Of a stretch of DNA of 64,000 nucleotides, positions 11,070 to 22,300 are shown in pieces. The stretch comes from Protopterus annectens (Eukaryota > Chordata > Ceratodontiformes > Protopteridae), in the NCBI RefSeq assembly GCF_019279795.1, contig NC_056725.1:1613424859-1613488858 (forward strand), written 5' to 3'. The translations under genes and the position numbers were made by a program. The notes below the pieces were generated by a model. It was not told the DNA's origin and did no database searches. It worked only from the letters and a program-made list of their open reading frames with translations. Within the stretch, counting starts at the first letter, position 1; every line of letters starts with the position of its first letter.

Positions 11070-11832
11070 GGATCGGGGTGTTATGACAATTATTATTATC
11101 CCTCTTGATTCAGTGCCACTATCCTACCTTCTTCAACAGTCATGTCTGCCTGTCATAGACTTCTCTTGCAGAATCCATCCATCTGTTTGCCAGATGCCCT
11201 TGTTTCATTTTGCCCACTTTCCGTCTGTCGCAATGCTTTTTTTATCAGTTTGTCTTCTGCTTTTCTCCACATGTGCCCAAACCACTGCAGTCTGCTCTAT
11301 TTGACCTTCACTGCAACTGCAGCTACTTTTGGTTTTGCTCTGATGCCATCATTTCTTCGTCTGCCCCACAATATGCATCCTACCACCCATCTCAAGTACT
11401 TCATATCCATTACCTGTAGCTTCCTCAACTGCTCTGCCTTTACTGCCCAGGTTGATCTACCATACTGAAGTACTGGTCACACTACTGTTTATGTACCTTA
11501 CTTTTCATCTTCTTTGGCATTCTTCTCTCGTACACTATCCCTGAAAATATGTGCCAGTTGGCTGCAGCCCCTCTGATTCTACATTTGATCCCGTCATTCA
11601 GACTTCCCTTCTATATACTTGAAGCTGATAACCAGTTTCACTATCTTCCTTTCTTGCTCATTTCTCAGGTTCTTCTGATTTTTTCCCATTTGCTGCCATT
11701 ATAACTGTCTTATCTGTACTCAGTTTCATCCCACATGCCTTCAGTTTTGCATTCCATCCCCCTATCCTTTGCTGAAGTTCTTCCTCAGAGTCTGCATGTC
11801 TACCTGCAATGCTACATCGTAATCATGCAGCA
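11070..11832 (-). pseudogene. RTE-type LINE: RT C-terminal part
   Basis: Reading the minus strand gives DVALQVDMQTL (just after the YADD site), LQYGRSTWAVKAEQLRKLQV, RRRNDGIRAKP and LQWFGHMWRKAEDKLIKKAL. The RLxWFGHVxR..ED...RAL block is typical of the RTE/BovB C-terminus. Stops and frameshifts throughout. The RT portion before the active site is absent; a CR1 segment occupies that place (11835-12757). Confidence 0.7.
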
Positions 11833-11834
11833 CT

Positions 11835-12757
11835 TTTCTTACCTAGTGATATAGGGGTTGATGCCTAGTTGGGTGAGTTTATCAATAATTCCTGAGTGGG
11901 GAATGGCATCAAAGGCCTTAGCCAAATTGAGGTAGGCTGTTTGAACTGTCTTGCCTAGGGTTGCCACCTTTTCAAATGCCCAAAGTGGGACATCCTCATC
12001 CACAGCTCTGGTGACTGACTCAAAGAAGTCAACTAGGTTGAGCAGGTATGATCTACCTTTCACAAAACCAAATTGCATGGGATCAAAAGTTTGGAGATTC
12101 CCTATATCCTTATTAATTAGGTCCATGATGATGCACTCCATAGCCTTACATATCAGACTTGTCAGGCTAATGGGCTGATAATTCCCAGGGTCTGTAGTCA
12201 CTCCCACTTTATGGAGAGGGATGAATGTAGCAGTGCATCATTTTGGTAGGGACAACGCCTGAGGTGAGGCTGTCATTGAACAGAGCACACAGATGTGGTG
12301 CCAATTCACTTTGTAGTTCATGTAGAACACACATCCAGAGATATTGTTGGGTTCCACAGAAGCTGTATTCTTGGCCTTGGACAATGCAGCTTTAACCTGT
12401 GCTGCAGTAATGCTGGGTGCCTGGTATTCATCCGGTATTGTGATTGGTCCTTTGGGGAGGGGGTTAAAGTTGGCACTGAATCTGTCGGCCAGTATGTTAG
12501 TGATATCTGTTGGCTCAATATAGGGGGTACCATTGTGCAGTAATTCAGAGTAAACCTGGGTATTGCTGTGGAGATTCTTGATATAGCTATAGAAGGCTTT
12601 GTGGTTGTTTTTAGTGTCTGCCGCAATTCTGCCTTCATAGCTGGCTTTAGAGGTTTTGATGAGGGATCTCAACTTTTTGTTGAGGCTAATAAAGGAGTTT
12701 TTCCAGTCTTGGTACTTCACCTTTTTCTGCAACAGTTTCTTTTTTTCTTTCATCACA
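11835..12757 (-). pseudogene. CR1 endonuclease-RT linker and RT motifs 1-2
   Basis: Two long minus-strand frames, 12238-12756 and 11839-12207, encode KKLLQKKVKYQDWKNSFISL, SYEGRIAADTKNNHKAFYSY and ILADRFSANF. They then give TDPGNYQPISL, QFGFVKGRSYLLNLVDFFE and LAKAFDAIPHSGIIDKL. The same residues occur in the fuller CR1 at 47900-48890 (RKKLLQKRVKSRDCRNSLVS..., TDPGNYHPISL...), so it is the same family. It has neither the 5' nor the 3' end of that element. Confidence 0.85.
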
Positions 12758-12759
12758 GG

Positions 12760-13530
12760 CTGTGTCTGGGGCAGTACAGCTTCTGTGGGGTTTCCTTCAT
12801 AAAGAAACTGCTGGTAGTACTCCTTCCATCAGCCTTCAATGTCTTGTGGACTGGAGAGCAAGATGTTGCTGGAATCCCTTATAAACAGTTTCTAATTATC
12901 TTCATTTTCTTTCTGCCTTTGCCTTGCAGCCTGTTAGAGTTTCATTGTCCCATATATCAAGTTACTTTCCAGAAGCTGGTTGAGTGCCCCTGATGCCTTG
13001 TTCTTTGCTTTTGTAACTTCTGTCTTAACCACTTTGTTAGCCAACAAACAATAATAATAATTCCTTCTTAGTCTAGTTAGTCTGGTCCATCTTTTCTAAA
13101 TCTCACTTTTTCCTGCATTTCCTCTTTTTTAAATGAATTCCTGCACTTCTGCATTCCACCACCAGGTCTTCTTATGTACCTTATTTTTATAGCTGGCTTG
13201 GCTGTATGTCGGTTTTATAGTCTTCATATGTGCCTTTTTGAGGCACTGCCATTCTTCTTCAACTCCACTTATTTTCTGTTCTTCCTGAGGTGCTAGAGCC
13301 CTGAGTAATTTCTTGAACTTCTATGTTTTCCTTCCAGTCAACTTCTAGGTCTTCAACCTAGTCTCTGATGACCTTAGAGCCTTCTCTGGTCACTGTTTGG
13401 AGCTGATTATGGCAACCAGTGATTTATGCTGTGAGCTGACTGTTACACTGAGGATGACTTTGCAATTGCTGATTCTATTCATGGGCCCATTCCTTGCTGG
13501 GAGGAAGTCTACCTGAGTTGCATGTTGCTG
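12760..13530 (-). pseudogene. RTE-type LINE: endonuclease end and linker
   Basis: The minus strand reads NCKVILSVTVSSQHKSLVAI, matching the CKVIPGE...TQHRLLV end of the RTE/BovB endonuclease. Next come EEEWQCLKKAHMKTIKPTYS, KKTWWWNAEVQEFI and VTKAKNKASGALNQLLESN, the linker before the RT. Several stops. Together with 11070-11832 it frames the CR1 segment. Confidence 0.7.
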
Positions 13531-13689
13531 AGATTATGAATACTGCCCTATCATAACATGGATGTCCATTATTCTTCTTAAAATCATGCATTCTGACAAT
13601 GGACTTGATATTTATGTAACCCATGTTGGGCAATTGGACACAAGCCAGCCAGTAGTTTATTGTCCCATTTCTGCTGAGCTTTCTTATGG

Positions 13690-14165
13690 GCACACATTGA
13701 CAAATAGAGCCATATACACCCCTCCCACTGGGAGGTTGAAGTAGGCTGGGTCCTCAACCCACTTAACTTCAGCAAATACACATGTCCATTTTTAGTGACA
13801 TTAGTTAACAAGGGCTAATTACCTAGAGACAATTTTTACACCACTGAGTGGCTAACCTTGACACAGTGCACATTTTGTGTTCCTTGTTCTTCTATCATGG
13901 GGATACTGTGCACCACAGTTTATGCCCAATGTGGGTTGTTTATACAACTCTTCCCTTTATAGGCACCATCTAGAGTCTGCACTGCAGCCTCATTTTTTGT
14001 TGAGACTGAGGTGAAAACAACACACAGCATGTTTTGGGAGGTAGATAGAATCCCATAGAGACACACAGGGAGTAATCGTGCATTGGCTGGAGGTCAGGAT
14101 TGAACTTTATATCTTGTGCATGGGAGACAAAGACCTTAACCATTAACTCATCTGGTCTATCTAAC
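13690..14165 (-). mobile_element. tRNA-derived SINE (minus strand)
   Basis: On the minus strand from 14165 the sequence has a tRNA-like head: an A-box-like gagttaatggttaagg about 17 bases in, then a B-box-like agttcaatcctg about 45 bases later. A body of about 300 bases follows, with cctcccaaaacatgctgtgt. It lies between the RTE and the resumption of the family B LINE at 14166. The distal end is uncertain. Confidence 0.5.
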
Positions 14166-15240
14166 ACATCCTTACCAAAGGCAATCACTGGCGTTACACC
14201 TATAGTCAAACACAACCATGTAACAAAGATATTAGAAGGGATTAGCTTTAAACAAATGTTTGAGTTTATTCAAAAATATGATATCATTACTCAACACCAA
14301 TATGGTTTTAGAAGCAAATACAGTACTGTAGTTGAATTATGCTGCTTTACTAGGGAAGTATGTAGTATTACGGAGAAAAGCCTTCTAACAGGAACCATTT
14401 TTGTTATTCTTAAAAGGGCTTCCAGAACTGTTGACCATTCTGTTCTTTTGCAAAAACTGCATCATTGCTACATCTCAGTTGAAATTAATACTTGGTTCAT
14501 TAATTATGTCCAACATTTTTGGTTCAGATCCCATTTACTGATGCTTGTCAAGGTTTGTTGCCCAACATACAGTTGCACGGTCAAAGATTTTGTTGTGGGA
14601 CATACCAGTGGCTAGATAAAATGCTTTGGTGGGCCACCTATTGGATACCTATGAATTTTAGCCAATAGAAAAATTATTATCTCTGCTTACAATACTACAT
14701 TATCACAGGCCAATCTATATGCAGGGGTGCCATGGGAGTCTTGGACCTCTATGCTTTTCAATTTTCATTAACTACCTACCTGAGAAATTCCTAATCTAAA
14801 TCACTTCCTCTATGCTGATAATATTCTTATTCTTATCACCAAAAGTAATACATCTGAAAATCAAATTAACTTCTCCCTTCAAAATGATCTGCCATTGTTT
14901 AGGAACTGGCTACATAACAGTAAGCTCAACCCAAATGCTCTTAAATCTCCATCAATGGTGTTAGAAAAGCCCCAGACACTTTCTAATTCTGCTCCTGTTT
15001 CCTTAACTGACACTAAAGGCCAATTCCTATGCATGGTTAAGGAACAAAAATGTCTTGGAGTAACTATTAACCACTTTCCTGCTACATGCTGAAACTTAAA
15101 CAAATCAGACAATAACACAATTAAAATAGCATACAAAATCTCACATTCTGTAAAGAACTAGACAAACCATAGATAGTGGCATTCTAATACCCAGGTGGAA
15201 TATGCACTACTTATAACTACACCGTCTTGCTGTGTACTTC
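14166..15240 (+). pseudogene. Family B LINE: RT domain
   Basis: From 14200 the frame reads VTKILEGISFKQMFEFIQKY, then QHQYGFRSKYSTVVELCCFT and EKSLLTGTIFVILKRAS with TVDHSVLLQKLHH. These are RT motifs 1-3 of a Jockey-superfamily LINE, with F.DL.KAFDTVDH degraded. Later GVPWESWTSMLFN stands for GVPQGSILGPLLFN and FYADNILIL for the YADD site. NWLHNSKLNPNALKSP and QKCLGVTIN follow. The YADD to YADN change and stops show it is dead. The family is Rex1/CR1-like; the exact clade is not resolved. Confidence 0.7.
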
Positions 15241-15844
15241 TAACACATAGACTCATGTTGATTCAGCACTTACAGCACTATTGACTTTTAGAAGGTGTCA
15301 GTTGCTATGCTGATCACACTAACTGTAGTGCCCTGTCATGCAGTTGCACTGAGCCATTCCATACCTAACAGGTCTCTTACACTAATGACATGACTGATCT
15401 AATAAGGTCATGTCCACTGTGATGTATATCTCTCTCAATGACCTACATGCTGTGTACTGATATGCATGATTCTCTACATCTGATAATCCATCAGCTGAGA
15501 AACACTGCACCCTGCATCTGGTACACATACTCAAGGATGATTATGAGTCCAGCATCTTGTACAGAATATCTGGAACCAAAGTAGTGCACTGATCAAGCAA
15601 ATGTCTGTGTCTCTCAAACACGTTTGTTTGATTTTGATTCTGATTTATGGATGCATCACACCATAATTCCATTTTATAAATACGTCTGATTTTTGTTTTG
15701 AATTCTTCTTGTGTATAAGCATTATGTTTTCTAAAAGAAGTATGTCGAAAAGGTCATGTTGTAGCAAGCAGTGCATATCTAACAATGTAATCTGCAGCAG
15801 CTGTCTAACTATTAACAATGCAGTTGCCAGCTTTGACAAATATG

Positions 15845-15965
15845 GTATGAACACTGAGGAAGGCTAATAAATTTTGTTAAGCCGAAACCAGTCGCTTTCT
15901 GCTTTTCATAATAAATAGTTTTATAGCTCATCACAGTCTGCTGGCTCTTTATTTGGATGTTTGAC
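15845..15965 (+). mobile_element. Penelope-type 3' tail with hammerhead-like motif
   Basis: CTGAGGA at 15854-15860, a hairpin of GGCT (15862-15865) with AGCC, then GAAAC at 15884-15888 and AATAAATAG about 25 bases on. It follows the same plan as the tail at 1638. No GIY-YIG frame is readable just upstream. Confidence 0.5.
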
Positions 15966-18375
15966 TTTGGGTAGAGCCATGCAGTTGCCTTACGTGCAGG
16001 ATTTTCTTTGGTTTCAAATATGGTATGGAGCCATTAGGACCCGAACCAGAAACAAATAAGTGTTTATTATCACTACTAACAGTACATTATATTTGTGCTG
16101 CTCGACAGATGACTACCCAAGAATAATCTTAATTTCAAAATGCATTTTTTAGAGGTAAAGCATTCATGTTATGAAGAGAAAGCAGGTGAAGCATGATTCT
16201 TTGAGTTATATAATTATATTTCAGACGGAGATTTATTACAAGGTTATTTTTCTTCTAAACAATATGAATTACACAGTACAATGTCAGTCTGATTGGAAGG
16301 ATAGAGAGTATATCTAATACTGCTGCAGATAGCACTATGTCAGATAATGTTGTCGTGTCTTATGATTTCTTCTGAAGGCATGTGTTTTTGATTAACATTG
16401 CAGAGGAAGTATAGTACACAAACAGACAGACATAAAACACAGAAAAGTAAGCCACTACAAAGGCCTTTTGCTACTAAACTGTGTTTAATAAAATCAATGC
16501 CTTGCTTCACTTCCTTACAAAAATAGAATGTGCTTATCTAGTCTAGCAAATCAAATGCGGTATATTAAGACTCAGTAACAGCTCTGCTTTTCATGAATAT
16601 CTTACAAAGGAGGATAGTGGATTCAGTTTCGCCTCATTTGAGCTTCCTTGTTAGTTTCCGTTCTGCTTTTCTTTGTTTTACATTTAATATGCCCACTGAA
16701 GGATGAGCAAGACAGAAATTATAATGAACTTCTGTTAGAATTAATAGAGGAAATGCCAAGCAAATCAGTTTATAAGCAGACATGCCTTTACTTTAGAGTA
16801 AAACTTGTGTGTTTTATTTACTTCTTACAGAAACAGTTTAACAATTTAACTTCCAAGAGCAACATTTTTTCTTGCATAAATGCATCACTATTAATGCATA
16901 CATATTAATACAATCAATAGTTAAACTAATCAGAGGTAACAGAACTGAATTATTTACATTTTACATAAGGATAATGAAAAAGGTTATCAGGTTATCATTA
17001 AATGGCAGTAGGTAGGGATCAGTCAAAAACTGGATTATAGCCATCCCATGCTATAAAGGCACATTTGCTTCACTTAATTATTCTTTGCCTGGCTGTCACC
17101 TTGTGTTATACAGGAGCAGCAGACTTATTTGACATTAGTAGCACCAATGTTTTGAATGTTTTCCTTAAATGGTTCTTGTAGTTTTGTTGAACTGGCTACT
17201 TGAAACAGTTAATCATAGCACTGGACAGCTGATTCATACTTTTATGTCACCAGAGGAGCCACAAGTCCATAACGTTTACTAAGGTTGGTCCTAATCAGAG
17301 CAAATTTCTAATGTGATTCACTCTCATATATAAGGGTGGGGTGCAATGGAAAAGAGTTCCAGAACTTGTGACAGAAGTCAACAAGCTATTATTAACAGTA
17401 GGTTCGTGTTTCTGATTTCACAGCCCCCTTAGACTGGATTACATGTAGAGGCCAGTAAGCAGAAGGATAAATGTTTCATTGTGATGAATATCATATGTGG
17501 ACCTCTTTCAAGGGCTCTCTAGCTGTTTTCCAAGGGCTGCTACTGCAGTTGCCTGTTCTGTTCAGTTTTTTATACATCCAAACCCCAATGTTGCTGTACC
17601 TCTGAGTACGGATACCAACAGAAAACACAGCCTCTATGTGTTCCTCTAGAGCTGCAATTAGGACACACACATTTAAATCATTTGTCAGGCTTATAATTGA
17701 CAAATAAGTTTTTTGCAAGACAGTCAATGAAGGTAGTTTGAGAGCTGCATTCATCCATCAGTTAGCACTGTCCTGTGGAGGTGCCATAAAATCAAGGTGT
17801 TTAGCTTACAGGGTTCCTTCTTTTGTCATATATACCAAATTCTTGAACTGAAAAGTTGATAATAAAGTAACAGGAATCTGAAGATATCCTCGGAAGTGTG
17901 GTTTGCTTAAGTTGTCCTCAGCACTGGCAGTCAGGATGGACTTTAGGGTGGGCCTAGAACATGACAAGGTTTGGAAGCCCAAAAACATTTCAATAGTATT
18001 CCCTACAGTTGTTTTCCAGCTAACCAGACCCTCATAGGTGAATATTTTCTAAAATAACACATAGTATACCATGCCCATGGCTGCTGTTGGGCAGTACTTT
18101 TATGCCACCCTATTTCCACTGGTAGACTCTTGTTCCTTATCTTTCTCATGCTGGGGTCTTGAAAGGTAGACATACTAAAAGTCTTTAAATCTGAAGACAG
18201 CTGCACATTTAGAAGGATCTCAAGAAACTCACCCCCCCCCCCCATTTCTTCATTGACCTGAAATGTATCTGGTATGAGTATCAACTGTTGTGCTCCTCTA
18301 TAGAAATTGTATGATAAAAAGTGCAGTTATCTTCAGCCAGCAGAGAAGCAGAGGCATGTCCCTCAAGACATAGAT
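15966..18375. other. No recognisable gene
   Basis: 2.4 kb of AT-rich sequence with only short frames that match no family I know. A C-run lies at 18232-18243. Confidence 0.5.
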
Positions 18376-18978
18376 CATTTTGCTACATATCATGTGTTAA
18401 ATACATTTGTTATGCTACATATCATGTGTTAAATACATTTGTTATGCTACATATCGTGTTAAATACATTTATTATGCTACTATGTGTTAAATACATTTCT
18501 TATGCTACATATCATGTGTTAAATACATTTCTTATGCTACATATGTGTTAAATACATTTCTTATGCTACATATCATGTGTTAAATACATTTTTTATGCTA
18601 CATATCATGTGTTAAATACATTTCTTATGCTACATATATGTTAAATACATTTCTTATGCTACATAACATGTGTTACATACATTTCTTATGCTACATATCA
18701 TGTGTTAAATGCATTTCTTATGCTACATATGTGTTAAATACATTTCTTATGCTACATATCATGTGTTAAATACATTTCTTATGCTACATATCATGTGTTA
18801 AATACATTCCTTATGCTACATATCATGTGTTAAATACATTTATTATGCTACATATCATGTGGTAAACACATTTATTATGCTACATATCATGTGTTAAATA
18901 CATTTCTTATGCTTCATATCATGTGTTAAATACATTTCTTATGCTACATATCATGTTAAATACATTTATTATGCTACA

Positions 18979-19148
18979 TAAGAAATGTATTTAACACATG
19001 ATATGTAGCATAACACATGTATTTAACACATGATATGTAGCATAAGAAATGTATTTAACACATATGTAGCATAACAAATGTATTTAACACATGATATGTA
19101 GCATACAAAATGTATTTAACACATATGTAGCATAATAAATGTATTTTA
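18979..19148 (-). repeat. Inverted block within the minisatellite
   Basis: Here the monomers read on the minus strand (aagaaatgtatttaacacat). Forward orientation resumes at about 19149. Confidence 0.95.
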
Positions 19149-19227
19149 CATTTCTTATGCTGCATATCATGTGTTAAATGCATTTCTTATGCTACATATC
19201 ATGTTAAATACATTTATTATGTTACAT

Positions 19228-19300
19228 AAGAAATGTATTTAACACATATGTAGCATAACAAATGTATTTAACACATATGTAGCATAATAAATGTATTTTA
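19228..19300 (-). repeat. Second inverted block within the minisatellite
   Basis: About 2.5 reversed monomers. Both edges match the edges of the block at 18979-19148, including gtattttacatttcttatgc at the right junction. Confidence 0.92.
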
Positions 19301-22300
19301 CATTTCTTATGCTGCATATCATGTGTTAAAAACATTTATTATGCTACATGTGTTAAATACATTTCTTATGCTAAATATCATGTGTTAAATACATTTCTTA
19401 TGCTACATATGTGTTAAATACATTTATTATGCTACATATCGTGTTAAATACATTTCTTATGCTACATATGTGTTAAATACATTTAGTATGCTACATATAT
19501 GTTAAATACATGTCTTATGCTACATATCATGTGTTAAATACATTTCTTATGCTACATATCATGTGTTAAATACATTTATTATGCTACATATGTGTTAAAT
19601 GCATTTCTTATGCTACATATCATGTGTTAAATACATTTGTTATGCTACATATCGTGTTAAATACATTTATTATGCTACTATGTGTTAAATACATTTCGTA
19701 TGCTACATATCATGTGTTAAATACATTTATTATGCTACATATCATGTGTTAAATACATTTCTTATGCTACATATCATGTGTTAAATACATTTCTTATGCT
19801 ACATATCATGTGTTAAATACATTTATTATGCTACTATGTGTTAAATACATTTGTTATGCTACATATCATGTGTTAAATACATTTCTTATGCTACATATCA
19901 TGTGTTAAATACATTTATTATGCTACATATCATGTGTTAAATACATTTATTATGCTACATATCATGTGTTAAACACATTTATTATGCTACATATCATGTG
20001 TTAAACACATTTATTATGCTACATATCATGTGTTAAATACATTTCTCATGCTACATATCATGTGTTAAATTCATTTCTTATGCTACATATCATGTGTTAA
20101 ATACATTTATTATGCTACATATCATGTGTTAAACACATTTATTATGCTACATATCATGTGTTAAATACATTTCTTATGCTACATATCATGTGTTAAATTC
20201 ATTTCTTATGCTACATATCATGTGTTAAATTCATTTCTTATGCTACATATCATGTGTTAAACACATTTATTATGCTACATATCATGTGTTAAATACATTT
20301 CTCATGCTACATATCATGTGTTAAATTCATTTCTTATGCTACATATCATGTGTTAAACACATTTATTATGCTACATATCATGTGTTAAATACATTTCTCA
20401 TGCTACATATCATGTGTTAAATTCATTTCTTATGCTACATATCATGTGTTAAATTCATTTCTTATGCTACATATCATGTGTTAAATACATTTCTCATGCT
20501 ACATATCATGTGTTAAATTCATTTCTCATGCTACATATCATGTGTTAAATACATTTCTCATGCTACATATCATGTGTTAAATACATTTCTCATGCTACAT
20601 ATCATGTGTTAAATACATTTCTCATGCTACATATCATGTGTTAAATTCATTTCTTATGCTACATATCATGTGTTAAATACATTTCTCATGCTACATATCA
20701 TGTGTTAAATACATTTCTCATGCTACATATCATGTGTTAAATACATTTATTATGCTACATATCATGTGTTAAATACATTTCTCATGCTACATATCATGTG
20801 TTAAATACATTTCTTATGCTACATATCATGTGTTAAATACATTTCTTATGCTACATATCATGTGTTAAATACATTTCTTATGCTACATATCATGTGTTAA
20901 ATACATTTCTTATGCTACATATCATGTGTTAAATACATTTCTTATGCTACATATCATGTGTTAAATACATTTCTCATGCTACATATCATGTGTTAAATAC
21001 ATTTCTCATGCTACATATCATGTGTTAAATACATTTCTCATGCTACATATCATGTGTTAAATACATTTCTCATGCTACATATCATGTGTTAAATACATTT
21101 CTTATGCTACATATCATGTGTTAAATACATTTCTTATGCTACATATCATGTGTTAAATACATTTCTTATGCTACATATCATGTGTTAAATACATTTCTTA
21201 TGCTACATATCATGTGTTAAATACATTTATTATGCTACATATCATGTGTTAAATACATTTCTCATGCTACATATCATGTGTTAAATACATTTATTATGCT
21301 ACATATGTGTTAAATACATTTCTCATGCTACATATGTGTTAAATACATTTCTCATGCTACATATCATGTGTTAAATACATTTCTTATGCTACATATGTGT
21401 TAAATACATTTATTATGCTACATATCATGTGTTAAATACATTTATTATGCTACATATCATGTGTTAAATACATTTATTATGCTTCATATCATGTGTTAAA
21501 TACATTTATTATGCTACATATCATGTGTTAAATACATTTATTATGCTACATATCATGTGTTAAATACATTTCTCATGCTACATATCATGTGTTAAATACA
21601 TTTATTATGCTACATATCATGTGTTAAATACATTTCTTATGCTACATATCATGTGTTAAATACATTTCTTATGCTACATATCATGTGTTAAATACATTTG
21701 TTATGCTACATATCATGTGTTAAACACATTTATTATGCTACATATCATGTGTTAAATACATTTATTATGCTACATATCATGTGTTAAATACATTTATTAT
21801 GCTACATATCATGTGTTAAATACATTTATTATGCTACATATCATGTGTTAAATACATTTCTCATGCTACATATCATGTGTTAAATACATTTATTATGCTA
21901 CATATCATGTGTTAAATACATTTCTCATGCTACATATCATGTGTTAAATACATTTATTATGCTACATATCATGTGTTAAATACATTTCTCATGCTACATA
22001 TCATGTGTTAAATACATTTATTATGCTACATATCATGTGGTAAACACATTTATTATGCTACATATCATGTGTTAAATACATTTATTATGCTTCATATCAT
22101 GTGTTAAATACATTTATTATGCTACATATCATGTGTTAAATACATTTATTATGCTACATATCATGTGTTAAATACATTTATTATGCTACATATCATGTGT
22201 TAAATACATTTATTATGCTACATATCATGTGTTAAATACATTTATTATGCTACATATCATGTGTTAAATACATTTATTATGCTACATATCATGTGTTAAA

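Noticed and set aside
12568..12993. 141-residue + strand open frame
   Set aside because: Antisense shadow of the CR1 and RTE remnants.
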